A DNA stretch of 64,000 bases from Candidatus Heimdallarchaeota archaeon (GTDB lineage Archaea > Asgardarchaeota > Heimdallarchaeia > Hodarchaeales > Hodarchaeaceae). This document shows positions 35,561 through 44,745 of the stretch, one piece after another; within the stretch, counting starts at the first letter, position 1; each line of letters starts with the position of its first letter. The position numbers and the translations under genes are program-made. The notes beneath the pieces are model-generated. The model ran no database searches. It saw nothing but the letters and a program-made list of their open reading frames with translations, and was not told where the DNA came from. The DNA lies in NCBI GenBank assembly GCA_020353515.1, contig CP070695.1:3945460-4009459 (forward strand). Direction: 5' to 3'.

Positions 35561-36577
35561 TTGAACATCGATCAATTAATTGACCATAATTTTATACCAG
35601 TTATCGATCCCACAGCCAAGGATTCTCCAGCCGAGAAAGGGGCAAATGCTTTTCTTGCCGAGTATGGCGGGATAGTAGAAGAAGTAGCTTTGGTATGTAA
35701 AAAAGAAGATGGATTGGTGACATATCGATCTGGCGCTGCGCCCAGTGATCGCAACTATGAGAATTTCTTCACAGATTTTACCGAACTAGCAAATGATCTA
35801 GGTCTTAGAACCCATGCTATTGCTTATGCTTTTGGAGATTCCTATCTTGGAATGGATCCAAATTATTCTATTGGTCGTTCTGATGGAACTATCATCCATG
35901 ATTATGTCGATCCCTCTATGGAAGGTTACTGGAAACACCTCAATTTCATTTCGCGGGAGGTAGCTACAAAGCCTATAAAGTCGTTAATCCTCCAAGAATT
36001 TCTTTTCCCAAGGCAGGAATACTCATTTGCGCGTAGAAGTGTTAGGAAGTTCGCTGAAATCTCAGGAGTGAGTCTAGACGTAACTTATCTTGACATACAA
36101 AAAGATCCAGCAATTCAAAGGATGTTTGAAGATTGGCGAGCAGAGCTTATTACTACAGCATTTCGAGAAGCAACTGAGATGGCTAAAGGAGAAACCCCAG
36201 ATCTTGACGTTGGAATGATTGTTCCTGTTGACCCAGAAACCGAGTGGAACGAGGGATATATCCGTCATTTCGGAATTAATATCGACCAGATTATTGAAAT
36301 CAGTGGCTACATTATTTATCATCTCATGCCATATTCGCCAATGTACCCTGAACCTGACACTCCAGGGTGGGATATTCTACTGCAATCGATCCGGAGTTCT
36401 GCTTTGTATGAAGAAAGTGGATATAAGAAAGCGTTATTCATTTGGGGTCTTGAAAACGAAGAGGATGTTGCTTGGTTAGACGCTTTGAAGGAGGAAGTCC
36501 GAGCTGACCATGTTTTTGGACGGTTAGAACACCCCCCAAAGTACACAGTCAAACGAGAAATTCATCGTGGTGTTTAA
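35561..36577 (+). CDS. Unrecognised alpha/beta protein, barrel-like
   Basis: 338 residues, soluble, with the alternation of strands and helices of a TIM barrel: GIVEEVALVCKKED, LRTHAIAYAFGDSYLG, KSLILQEFLFPRQEYSFARRSVRKF, PDLDVGMIVPVDPETEW, IIYHLMPYSPMYPEP, ALFIWGLENEEDVAWLDAL. Acidic residues at the strand ends (LQEFLF, PVDPE) would suit a glycoside-hydrolase-like enzyme, but I cannot name a family. Start TTG at 35561, no clear ribosome-binding site. It converges on the E2 gene. Confidence 0.6.
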   Translation: MNIDQLIDHNFIPVIDPTAKDSPAEKGANAFLAEYGGIVEEVALVCKKEDGLVTYRSGAAPSDRNYENFFTDFTELANDLGLRTHAIAYAFGDSYLGMDPNYSIGRSDGTIIHDYVDPSMEGYWKHLNFISREVATKPIKSLILQEFLFPRQEYSFARRSVRKFAEISGVSLDVTYLDIQKDPAIQRMFEDWRAELITTAFREATEMAKGETPDLDVGMIVPVDPETEWNEGYIRHFGINIDQIIEISGYIIYHLMPYSPMYPEPDTPGWDILLQSIRSSALYEESGYKKALFIWGLENEEDVAWLDALKEEVRADHVFGRLEHPPKYTVKREIHRGV

Positions 36578-36596
36578 GGGCTTTTTGGAAACCAGA

Positions 36597-37052
36597 TTAA
36601 TATTTTTGATTCCAGTGAGCGTATTTTTTCACATAATCCACAGCTTGGATTCTGAAGGCCTCGCGATCCCGTTTCCATTGACGGGAGGCTGTAGCATTCA
36701 AAGGATCATCTGGATTAGGGCTGTTTAAGAGAAATCTGATTGTTTCCACGATTTGAACAAGGCTGTAAGCTGGACTCCACTCCTTACCCAAAATACCAAC
36801 ACAGACCTTTTCCTTAAAAATGTTCACATGCCAAATAGGGGTTTTAAAACGAACTTTAGGTGGTTCAAAGGGATATTTTCGGGGAATATTGATTTCAATG
36901 AAGAAAACACCTCCTTCATACAGCCCTGAACCTAATATTTCCCCTCGCCAGTGAGTGAGGTTATTGCTAACCGTCCGAAAAGTCGGCTGTTCCCGAGCAA
37001 GTTCTTGAGCTTCAATTGCTAACCTATCTAACCATTCATCCTCTGTAAGCAT
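36597..37052 (-). CDS. Ubiquitin-conjugating enzyme E2
   Basis: 151 residues, the minimal UBC fold. FFIEINIPRKYPFEPPKVRFKTPIWHVNIF carries the YPFxPPxxxFxTxxxHxN signature, followed by the catalytic cysteine C84 in EKVCVGILGKEWSPAYSLVQIVETIRFLLNSP. The oxyanion-hole HPN motif is HVN here, keeping the asparagine. It should accept ubiquitin from the E1 at 30-31 kb. It has the cysteine that the UEV at 26 kb lacks, which separates the two clearly. Confidence 0.93.
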   Translation of the reverse strand: MLTEDEWLDRLAIEAQELAREQPTFRTVSNNLTHWRGEILGSGLYEGGVFFIEINIPRKYPFEPPKVRFKTPIWHVNIFKEKVCVGILGKEWSPAYSLVQIVETIRFLLNSPNPDDPLNATASRQWKRDREAFRIQAVDYVKKYAHWNQKY

Positions 37053-37333
37053 AATTCGATCCGGCTTTTTTTCGAAAATAATCTTGTTCTCATAAGATTT
37101 CCAAGGAGTTCAATAAAGCATCACTAATGAAAGTGATTTTCTAGGGATCTTATGTAAATTGGTAGGTTTAATGGGCTAAATATGATATATGGATAATATA
37201 ATAAAATTTTTTATATTCCGTTTAAACCTGTAACGAAAATATAACAACTACTTTAAAATGTGCCAATTTCTTGTTTAAAGCCTAAGAGATAAATATATTC
37301 AGATTCTATCGAGAAAAAAGAGGATAAAAGAGA

Positions 37334-37627
37334 ATGTCCGAAGCCTATTTAGATGTATTTGAGCGCTTTGTGAAACTTCAAGAATTTATGACTGCGGATG
37401 ATAAAAAATTTCGCAAAGATCCACGTAAAACGGCACGAATAGCATCACTACTAGCGATGGCAAGTTTATACTCCAAATATCCACTTGACAAACAGTATGC
37501 TGTGTATAAAGCAATGATCCAAACAATGAGGGAGAAAATGCCTAATTTTAAAGCATTAGGGGAGTCAGTGGACGATATTGCAGCAACATTAATTCTTGCG
37601 TCAGAAATAAACAAAACTGTAAAATAA
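37334..37627 (+). CDS. Small helical protein, unrecognised
   Basis: 97 residues, mostly amphipathic helix (AYLDVFERFVKLQEFM, ARIASLLAMASLYSKYP, SVDDIAATLILASEIN). It has a good start: ATG after AAGAGGATAAAAGAG. No family motif. It stands alone between the E2 gene and the long non-coding stretch. Confidence 0.6.
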   Translation: MSEAYLDVFERFVKLQEFMTADDKKFRKDPRKTARIASLLAMASLYSKYPLDKQYAVYKAMIQTMREKMPNFKALGESVDDIAATLILASEINKTVK

Positions 37628-37864
37628 AGAATTCTTCTAACTAACTCTCAAACACCCACCTCAGTTTAAGGCCAAAGATTTCGACAGAGTTCACTGTAAA
37701 TCTGAAGATGATCTCATTTCTTTTCGTTTCTTTTATCAAAAAGGATTTGTTCCAGAGAAATTTATCAAAAAAGTAGTAATAAACTTGTCGCTACCTAAAA
37801 CTAGAAAGTCAATATCTTGTAAGAGAAAAAGAAATTACCAAATAAAGGATTAAAGTGGTTCATT
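37628..37864. other. Left part of an 850-base non-coding stretch
   Basis: No ORF. The region from 37628 to 38477 lacks protein genes; it holds the repeat element at 37865-37997, its TATA box near 38019-38029, and a promoter at 38255-38271 ahead of MetRS. I see nothing further in this left part. Confidence 0.4.
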
Positions 37865-37997
37865 TGTCAAAAGAAGGCGCGTGAGGGGGGAGGGAGGGAG
37901 TCCCAACGTCTAGAAAAAAAGTTTTTTCGGTTCGTCGGAACTCCAAAGTATTCAAAATTTATTTGCGTTGCTGCACTCCTCTCATTGTTCAGCTACT
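37865..37997 (-). ncRNA. Structured repeat element, copy A (candidate small RNA)
   Basis: The minus-strand sequence starts AGTAGCTGA and ends in a C-rich tract (CTCCCTCCCCCCTCAC). In between is a 12-bp stem, arms 37933-37944 and 37897-37908, enclosing a loop with six As and seven Ts. A second copy lies in inverse orientation at 44613-44745; the 61 bases from GTTCC to the C tract differ at three places. A stem pair is A-U here and U-A in copy B, and mismatches become G-U wobbles only on the minus strand. A TATA box (CATATATAAAG, 38019-38029) is about 27 bases upstream of AGTAGCTGA, as archaeal transcription would need. It does not match any RNA family I know; a non-autonomous mobile element is the alternative. 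Confidence 0.55.
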
Positions 37998-38018
37998 GTA
38001 CGTACGATTTTTTATGAT

Positions 38019-38029
38019 CTTTATATATG
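38019..38029 (-). promoter_or_regulatory. TATA box ahead of repeat copy A
   Basis: Minus strand CATATATAAAG, centred about 27 bases before the first base of the conserved element, which is the normal TATA-to-start distance in archaea. Confidence 0.5.
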
Positions 38030-38254
38030 TTTTTCTACGTTATTTCGTAATTACGTATCAGTTACTCTTACATCCTTCCTATTTATAAGGCGTATATAAG
38101 GAGAAAAATCCTGTTGGTCCTCTTATTGAGTTTTTTTTGTCAGCTAGATTCTTCTTTGATTGATTTATTTTTAAAAACTATAGTGTATTTTTGAAGATAA
38201 ATTCACTCGGTTCATTTTCTTCTCTATTCTAGGGGGATTCTACTTTGTTATTAT

Positions 38255-38352
38255 CGAAAGGCATTTATATGGTCGGAGAGCGGAGTGATTTGAGGCGATA
38301 AACAATGTGGGATTGCCAAATGGCTTACTCAAAGTAAAGCTTCTAGTTTTTC
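38255..38352 (+). promoter_or_regulatory. Strong promoter and short hairpin ahead of MetRS
   Basis: CGAAAGG (BRE-like) and ATTTATATG (38263-38271) make a good archaeal promoter. Transcription would start near 38292. The first 60 bases hold a hairpin GGCGAT/ATTGCC (38294-38299 with 38312-38317), and a T run follows at 38347-38351. It is either a MetRS leader of about 185 bases or a separate short RNA. Confidence 0.4.
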
Positions 38353-38477
38353 TCCACCCTCCCGCTGCAGTTTTCGTCATTTATCTCAAACTTTGGAACT
38401 TTCTGGTTTTTCCTCATTTAATGGATTATACTTTTATAGATTTTCTAATGTCTCTCAAATTATAGGATGTGTCACAA

Positions 38478-40565
38478 ATGGAAGATCTTAGGAACAAGAA
38501 ATATGTGATATGCCCAGCATGGCCTTACGTTAATGCAGTCCCTCATCTTGGAACCGTTCTCCATCTATTAGGGGCAGATATTTTTCTTCGCTATTTAGAA
38601 CTCCGAGGAGCTGATGCAATCTCGGCGACTGGTTCTGATTGTCATGGTACCCCGATTGAAGTAGCTGCTATTGAAAAAGGTGTCTCTCCCCAGAAACTCG
38701 TTGATAAAAATCATGAACGAATTGTTGATCTGCTTAAAAAGTGGAATATTAATTTGAACTATTCTAAGACTGCAAATTCCTTTCATTACAAATGGGTTCA
38801 AGATTTCTATAGACGTTGTTATGAGAATGGGTATATTTTTGCTAAAGAAGTCCAACAATTGTATTGTGAACATGATAAACGATTCCTCCCTGACCGTTTC
38901 GTTGAAGGCACCTGTCCTCATTGTGGAGTAATTGGTGCTAGAGGGGATCAGTGTGATGCACCTGCATGTGGCAAACCTCTAAGTCCAGTCGAGTTAATCG
39001 ATCCTTATTGCCGGATTTGTAAGAATCCACCAATCAATAAAAGCACGACTCAATGGTATTTTGATTTTAGTGCTTTTCAGGAAGAACTCACTCGGTACAT
39101 TCGTCAGAATAAACAACTACCTGAAAATGCCCTGAAGTTTTCTATCAATATATTAGAAGATGGATTACAAGCTCGTACATTAACACGGGATTTAGCATGG
39201 GGTATTCCTGCTGATAAGGCGATTCCAGAAGCTAAAGGGAAATCGATTTACGTGTGGCTTGAAGCGGTTTTAGGCTATGTCTCTGCTTCTGCAGAATTAG
39301 GTGAAAGAAAACACAATGATCCTGACTTTTGGAAAACATTCTGGCTGGATCAAGATACGAGAACTGTGTTCTTTATTGGTAAAGACAACATTTTTTTCCA
39401 CACATTATTATTCCCTGGGCTCCTTTTAGGAACAAAAGAAAGCTATGGAAAACCTTTTGTCCTTCCATATAATGTAAGTACAACAGAATTTCTAACCTTT
39501 GAGGGAAAAAAGTTTAGTAAATCAAAGGGAATCGGGATTTGGATTGATGATGCCACTACTCTTCTTCCTACAGATTATTGGCGTTATTATCTAGCGGCAA
39601 CTCGACCTGAGACTAAAGATACTTCTTTTACATGGGAAGAATTCGAGCAGCGAGTTAATATCGATCTCAATGATGTTTTGGGAAATTATATTCATCGTGT
39701 CTTTGTCTTACTTCATAAGTACTGTGAGGGAAAAATTCCAGAGTGTCACCGTCTTGATGAGACTGATCGAGGGTTTGTAACCGCCATAAATGAAATTCCT
39801 GAGATAGTCGCAGATTTTTTTGACCAATTTGAATTTAAGAAGGCGGTCGCTTCAATCATTGATTTTGCACGCACAGCTAATACTTATCTTAGTACGAAGG
39901 AGCCATGGAAAATAGTGGAAACCGATTTTACCGCTGTTGAAACAACCTTATATCTCTGTACTCAGTCTCTTCTTACTCTGAGTGTTATTTTATCACCTAT
40001 TTTACCTGAAACTAGTGAGAAAATCTGGAATACTCTTGATCAAGAGGGAAATGTAGCGGACCAGGAATTCGAAGAAGCAGGAAAACTAAAACTCCAACCT
40101 GGTGGAATTGTCAAAGAATCCACCCCTTTGTTTTCAAAAATAGATATTGAAGAACTTCAGACACAACTTAAAGAATTAAGAACGAAAGGTCAAATTGATT
40201 CTACAGAGGAAACAACATTGTCAGAAGAGAAACCAAGCTCTATTCCTTTTGAGGACTTTCAGAAATTGGATATTCGGATCGGAACCATTTTAACAGCTGA
40301 AAAGATTCCCAAAACAGAGAAATTATTGAAACTTAAGGTTGATTTGGGCTCAGAAATTGGCCAGCGTCAATTAGTTGCGGGTCTAGCCACTCATAGAAAC
40401 GTAGATGACTTGATTGGCCAACGATTAACCGTTGTTGTGAACTTAGAACCCGCTACCATTCGTGGTGTTCGTTCCGAGGGAATGTTGTTAGCTGCTGTTG
40501 AAGGGGACAAACTGGGATTAATTATTCCTGATAAAGATGTATCTAATGGTACTCAGATAAGCTGA
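38478..40565 (+). CDS. metG: Methionyl-tRNA synthetase
   Basis: About 695 residues. The class I core shows the HIGH-type motif in AVPHLGTVLHLLGADI and the KMSKS-type motif in GKKFSKSKG. The zinc-binding insert has CPHCG, CDAPAC and CRIC. The anticodon-binding helices lie at about 400-540. The last 110 residues form an EMAP/Trbp111-type OB-fold tRNA-binding domain (FQKLDIRIGTILTAEKIPKTEKLLKLKVDLG..., TIRGVRSEGMLLAA), fused as in many bacteria and plants. ATG 38478 is preceded by AGGATG; the GTG three codons before is less likely. The gene is monocistronic. Confidence 0.96.
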   Translation: MEDLRNKKYVICPAWPYVNAVPHLGTVLHLLGADIFLRYLELRGADAISATGSDCHGTPIEVAAIEKGVSPQKLVDKNHERIVDLLKKWNINLNYSKTANSFHYKWVQDFYRRCYENGYIFAKEVQQLYCEHDKRFLPDRFVEGTCPHCGVIGARGDQCDAPACGKPLSPVELIDPYCRICKNPPINKSTTQWYFDFSAFQEELTRYIRQNKQLPENALKFSINILEDGLQARTLTRDLAWGIPADKAIPEAKGKSIYVWLEAVLGYVSASAELGERKHNDPDFWKTFWLDQDTRTVFFIGKDNIFFHTLLFPGLLLGTKESYGKPFVLPYNVSTTEFLTFEGKKFSKSKGIGIWIDDATTLLPTDYWRYYLAATRPETKDTSFTWEEFEQRVNIDLNDVLGNYIHRVFVLLHKYCEGKIPECHRLDETDRGFVTAINEIPEIVADFFDQFEFKKAVASIIDFARTANTYLSTKEPWKIVETDFTAVETTLYLCTQSLLTLSVILSPILPETSEKIWNTLDQEGNVADQEFEEAGKLKLQPGGIVKESTPLFSKIDIEELQTQLKELRTKGQIDSTEETTLSEEKPSSIPFEDFQKLDIRIGTILTAEKIPKTEKLLKLKVDLGSEIGQRQLVAGLATHRNVDDLIGQRLTVVVNLEPATIRGVRSEGMLLAAVEGDKLGLIIPDKDVSNGTQIS

Positions 40566-40592
40566 GTTGTTTAATCTCCAAAGATAAGCCCT

Positions 40593-43500
40593 TTAACTCA
40601 AAAATAACATTCTCCCCTTTCCACTTATTTCTACAATCTTGCTTTTCCCTTTTTTATGTTCATGCAGATAACCTGTAAGTATTAACTGTTTTATCCGCTT
40701 TCTTACAGTTGGCCGGCTGATCTTTAACCCCTCACCAATCCCAGAATATGATGGTTTCAATCCGAGATTATTCTGTTGATAGACGAATCTCAGAATTTCT
40801 AAATATTCTTCAGCGATTTTAGCCATAAAACGAGGCTCTATTTGGTGTGTTTCTTTTTCTAAGATAAGTAATTCCCGTTCTGATATAGTGGCGCTATCTA
40901 TAGACAAAATAACGACTAAATTTCTTAGATAGGTTATTTCTTTTAATTTATAGACAAATTGAATCGCGTTTTCGAGACCTTCTTTTAAAAAAAGGTATTC
41001 TAGACGATCAATCAGGATCACACTTTTGCTAGGTGTGTTCTTTATAAGATTTATAAGTCTATTATATCCTTTCTCTTCTGTTAGCCAAAAAAAATCGTAC
41101 TCTCCTTCCATATATGCTCTAAAGTCTTTATTTGGAGTTCTGGAGGCAACAAATCCTTTGTACCCAATAGTAGTAAGCTCGGAAAACACTGTTTTTGATA
41201 CTGTTGGAACTTCTTCTGTGATGAGATAAACATTACCATCTTGAATTTTATATTTTAGGAATTCTTTCTTTAATTCTTCTTCGCGTTGTTTAATTGCAGT
41301 TATGTCTTCTACCATCAGTAGGAAATTCAGTGGATTACCTTTATCGTCTTTCAAAAGGGATAATGCTACCCGAACCCAAAGAATATCTTCATTTTTCTTG
41401 AGATATCTTTTCTCTGTTTGAAATGAAGAAATTTCATTATTTAGTAATTTTTTAATATGTTCTTCATCTCGTTCACGATGTTCTTCATGAGTTATATCAA
41501 GAATAGTCCTTTGAGTCAGCTCATTTCCTTGGTATCCTAACATTTCCTTAAAAACGTCATTTACTTCAGTAAAACTGAAATTTAGATCCGTTAAAGCTAT
41601 CCCAAGTGGCGAATTTTCAAAAACTGACCGAAATTTTTCTTCACTCTCCCGAAGTGCCTCTTCAGTTCTTTTATAATCAGTAATATCAGACCAAAAGCCT
41701 ACAATCTCGAGAGGTTTCCCTTTTTCGTCTTTAACAAGATTTGCTTCATCAAGCATCCAACGATAGGATCCCTTCTTATGTTGAAATCTATAAGTATTAC
41801 TATAATTCCCTTCCTCCAGAATATCTTTAAATGTGGTAGAAACTTGTTCTTTTTCATCAGGGTGTAATTTCTGTTCCCAAAACTCTGGAGTATCAATGAA
41901 GCTCTTAGCCTGATATCCTAGGATATCCTTGATGTTCTCACTCATAAAAGTGGTTGAAAAATGACCACCAGGAGTACACGAGTAGATCACTGCTGGACAT
42001 GACTTAAGTAGATATTCGAGTCTGAATTTCGTACTTCTCAGCTCATCCTCTACGATTTTTCGTTTGGTTATATCTGTGGAGATCAAACCTAATCCTTCTT
42101 CAGTCTTGAAGGCTTTTACTGAAACGATTCTTTCACCTGTAAGTGGATGACGAAAAATACGATCTGAGAGATATGGTTTTCCTGTTCTAAGGACTTCTTC
42201 ATATTTTCCAAGATGTTGTTTATCAAATTCTTCTATATTTTTCCCAATAATATCCTCTTTTTTAGTTCCTACAGGAAGCATTCCTAAACCTGTCTTATTT
42301 ATATCAATTAAATTGAATTCAGAATCCCAAATAGTAAAAGAATCGGTCGCTGCATCCATAAATCTTCTTAATCTTTCCTCACTCTTACGAAGCGCGTTTT
42401 CCATATTTTTTCGATCAGTTATATCGGCTGCTACTATCCCTAAGCCGTCTCCTACTTTAAACGCTTTCACAGATAGAGTCATATCTCCATAATTTTGAGG
42501 TGGAGCCACTCTCTCCGCGATATAGGGAATTCCTGTTTTTAGAACTTCTTTATAACGGAGAATATCTTCATGGTTGGTATGAAACTCAGTTATATTCCTC
42601 CCTAAAACCTCTGTTTTCTCAATCCCAAGTAAAAAAGTCTTCAATCCAGTTTTATTTATATCTATTAGATTTAGATCAGAATCAAAAAGAGAAAATGAGT
42701 CTGTTGCTCCATCCATAAAACTACGCAGCCTTTCCTCACTATTAAATAGAGCTTTTTGTGCGTTAATCCGATCTGTGATGTCTTCTACGCTGCCTTCGTA
42801 ATATTGCATTTTTCCATGTTTATCCTTTATTGATCGTGCATTCTCTCGAAAATGAATAACAGATCCATCAGGTCGTTCAAGATGGAATTCTAATCCCATT
42901 ACCTCTCCTTTTTCTTCAATTTCCCTTAAAAATCGATCTCTCGGATACTTCCTAATAATCGCTAGATGATTGGAATCAATCTCGATTAACTCGTCGAAGG
43001 AAGATAATCCAACTAGATTAAGGAATGCAGGATTTGCTGCGAGAAATTTGTGATCAGGTGTGCTGCGATAAAGACCAATGGGGATGTTTTCAAACAAAGT
43101 TCGATATTTTTCTTCACTTTCTTGTACTGCTTTTTTCATCCGCTTTTGATCAGTAATGTTTCTTATACCAAAGACAATTTTTAGATTATTCTCATGCTCA
43201 ATGGCTTTTCCTGAGGCTGTGACCCAAATATAATGACCCTTATTATGTTTTATTCGATATTCAAATTCAAATCTCTGTTTTCCAGACAGACATTCCGTCA
43301 GAATTCTAAAAGCATTTTCTATATCATTAGGGTGAATAAAATCATAACTATTTTTCCCGATCAATTCTCTAGGTTTATACCCAAAAAGATCAAAAATCTG
43401 TGGACTGACAAAGATGAATTTTCCCTCTTCGTCAACTTCTGCTACAACATCTGTAAGATTACTTATTAACTCACGATAATTCTTCTCACTTTCTCGTAAT

Positions 43501-44258
43501 TGTTCTTCAATGTGTGTACGTTCAGTAATGTCACGAATAATCGTAATGACTTGCACGACTGATTCATCATGCAAAATTGGGATTTTACGAGTTTCTGTGA
43601 AAAATTTCTTACCATTAATCGTAGTAGCTTCTTCAGTGACTAGAGTTTGGCCTGAGGAAAATACAGTGTGGTACTCATTTAGAACGAGATCGGATAAGAA
43701 AGGGAATGCCTCACGAATGGTTTTCCCCACTAAAGGTGTTTCAAAATTGAGTTCTTTGAGCCACTCAGAAAAAGCTGGGTTTGCTAAGATTATTACGAAA
43801 TCTCGGTCAATGACGTGAAGTGGATCTCCTAGAGATTCAATAATGGTACGATATTGCTGTTCTGATGATCGTAGTAATTCTTCAGATTGCTTACGTTCTG
43901 TTATATCTCTTGCAATCCCTAAATATCCAGTGATTTGCCCATTAATGACTTGGGGGGTAGATTTTGCCTCTAAAGTTATAATATCCCCTGACTTGCCAAA
44001 AATTCGAGCTTCATAAGGTGGGACTGTTTCTCCATCGATAGTCGCCTCGAAGCCATTAACTACCACCGACGTATCTTCAGGATGAACAATCTCGAGAAAA
44101 TGTTTTCCAATCCATTCCTCCCGAGACCATCCTGTGACTTTTTCAAATTCTTTAGTAACTGACGTAATCATGCCATCAGAAGACAGAGAAAAGATAATAT
44201 CACGAATATTATCTAAAATAAACTGACTTTGCTCCTCAATAAGGGATAGAGTATCCAA
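40593..44258 (-). CDS. Eight-PAS one-component sensor with DUF835 and winged helix
   Basis: 1221 residues, soluble. Eight PAS/PAC units follow each other, each ending in a DIT-x-R/Y-K-like linker (e.g. GIARDITERKQSEELLRSSE, VAADITDRKNMENALRKSE). Units 5 and 6 are recent duplicates (FMDGATDSFSLFDSDLNLIDINKTG and FMDAATDSFTIWDSEFNLIDINKTG). A DUF835-type domain follows (about 1000-1130; VSKTVFSELTTIGYKGFVASR, SVILIDRLEYLFLKEG), then a winged helix (GIGEGLKISRPTVRKRIKQLILTGYLHEHKKG). There is no histidine kinase or receiver domain. It probably senses redox or small ligands and acts directly on DNA or a partner. Confidence 0.88.
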   Translation of the reverse strand: MDTLSLIEEQSQFILDNIRDIIFSLSSDGMITSVTKEFEKVTGWSREEWIGKHFLEIVHPEDTSVVVNGFEATIDGETVPPYEARIFGKSGDIITLEAKSTPQVINGQITGYLGIARDITERKQSEELLRSSEQQYRTIIESLGDPLHVIDRDFVIILANPAFSEWLKELNFETPLVGKTIREAFPFLSDLVLNEYHTVFSSGQTLVTEEATTINGKKFFTETRKIPILHDESVVQVITIIRDITERTHIEEQLRESEKNYRELISNLTDVVAEVDEEGKFIFVSPQIFDLFGYKPRELIGKNSYDFIHPNDIENAFRILTECLSGKQRFEFEYRIKHNKGHYIWVTASGKAIEHENNLKIVFGIRNITDQKRMKKAVQESEEKYRTLFENIPIGLYRSTPDHKFLAANPAFLNLVGLSSFDELIEIDSNHLAIIRKYPRDRFLREIEEKGEVMGLEFHLERPDGSVIHFRENARSIKDKHGKMQYYEGSVEDITDRINAQKALFNSEERLRSFMDGATDSFSLFDSDLNLIDINKTGLKTFLLGIEKTEVLGRNITEFHTNHEDILRYKEVLKTGIPYIAERVAPPQNYGDMTLSVKAFKVGDGLGIVAADITDRKNMENALRKSEERLRRFMDAATDSFTIWDSEFNLIDINKTGLGMLPVGTKKEDIIGKNIEEFDKQHLGKYEEVLRTGKPYLSDRIFRHPLTGERIVSVKAFKTEEGLGLISTDITKRKIVEDELRSTKFRLEYLLKSCPAVIYSCTPGGHFSTTFMSENIKDILGYQAKSFIDTPEFWEQKLHPDEKEQVSTTFKDILEEGNYSNTYRFQHKKGSYRWMLDEANLVKDEKGKPLEIVGFWSDITDYKRTEEALRESEEKFRSVFENSPLGIALTDLNFSFTEVNDVFKEMLGYQGNELTQRTILDITHEEHRERDEEHIKKLLNNEISSFQTEKRYLKKNEDILWVRVALSLLKDDKGNPLNFLLMVEDITAIKQREEELKKEFLKYKIQDGNVYLITEEVPTVSKTVFSELTTIGYKGFVASRTPNKDFRAYMEGEYDFFWLTEEKGYNRLINLIKNTPSKSVILIDRLEYLFLKEGLENAIQFVYKLKEITYLRNLVVILSIDSATISERELLILEKETHQIEPRFMAKIAEEYLEILRFVYQQNNLGLKPSYSGIGEGLKISRPTVRKRIKQLILTGYLHEHKKGKSKIVEISGKGRMLFLS

Positions 44259-44612
44259 AAAACCCTCATCTCCATAATTAAATTGATTAAAAGATTCGGG
44301 AATAGTAAAGCTATACTAGGTTTTAAAGTCTGTTAACAGATGAGGAGTGTTTTCTAAACCGACAAGAAAAAGAGGAGATTTTAGAATCAAACAATATATT
44401 CGCAAGGATGGTAAGAATCTCTCATTAAACCCCAATCTCAAGGAAAAAAATAGAAACATTATACGATCCATCCTTTTAAAACCTCAACTAAAAAGCCAAT
44501 ACTCGCCAATTACGTTTCCATGTTTTGCCGCGAAAATTGCCTAAAGTTTATATGTATGAAAATGAATATCTTGGATGGATGGAAAAGTGGGTGAAGTAGG
44601 AAAAGAATAATT
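44259..44612. other. Non-coding region ahead of repeat copy B
   Basis: No gene I can support. It must contain the promoter of the PAS sensor on the minus strand and carries a plus-strand TATA-like GTTTATATG at 44546-44554, about 60 bases before repeat copy B. A 65-codon ORF here has no support. Confidence 0.4.
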
Positions 44613-44745
44613 AGTAGCTGAATGATGAAACGAGTGCAGCCACGCAATTAAAAACACCCCGAAAGCCATGGTGTTCCAACGAACCGAAAAAACTTTTTTT
44701 CTAAACGTTGGGACACCCTCCCTCCCCCCTCACACCTCTTATTTT
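44613..44745 (+). ncRNA. Structured repeat element, copy B (candidate small RNA)
   Basis: Plus-strand partner of copy A: it begins AGTAGCTGAATGATGAAAC, contains the stem with arms 44670-44681 and 44706-44717 (GGTGTTCCAACG with CGTTGGGACACC, one G-U), the same A6/T7 loop, and the C-rich tract at 44718-44733. The third stem pair is U-A here against A-U in copy A. The nearest TATA-like element is about 60 bases upstream, further than in copy A, so the 5' end may differ. The two copies face outward from the MetRS-PAS pair. Confidence 0.55.

Noticed and set aside
37881..37900. G-quadruplex from the GGGGGG-A-GGG-A-GGG tract of copy A (plus strand)
   Set aside because: Only three clean runs of three with usable loops, and the wobble pattern indicates that the C-rich strand is the transcribed sense.
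44347..44544. 65-codon plus-strand ORF ahead of repeat copy B
   Set aside because: No motif, no ribosome-binding site, and it lies where the PAS gene's promoter must be.
37865..44745. Composite transposon bounded by the inverted repeats
   Set aside because: The enclosed genes are MetRS and a PAS sensor, no transposase is present and no target duplication was seen beside the copies.
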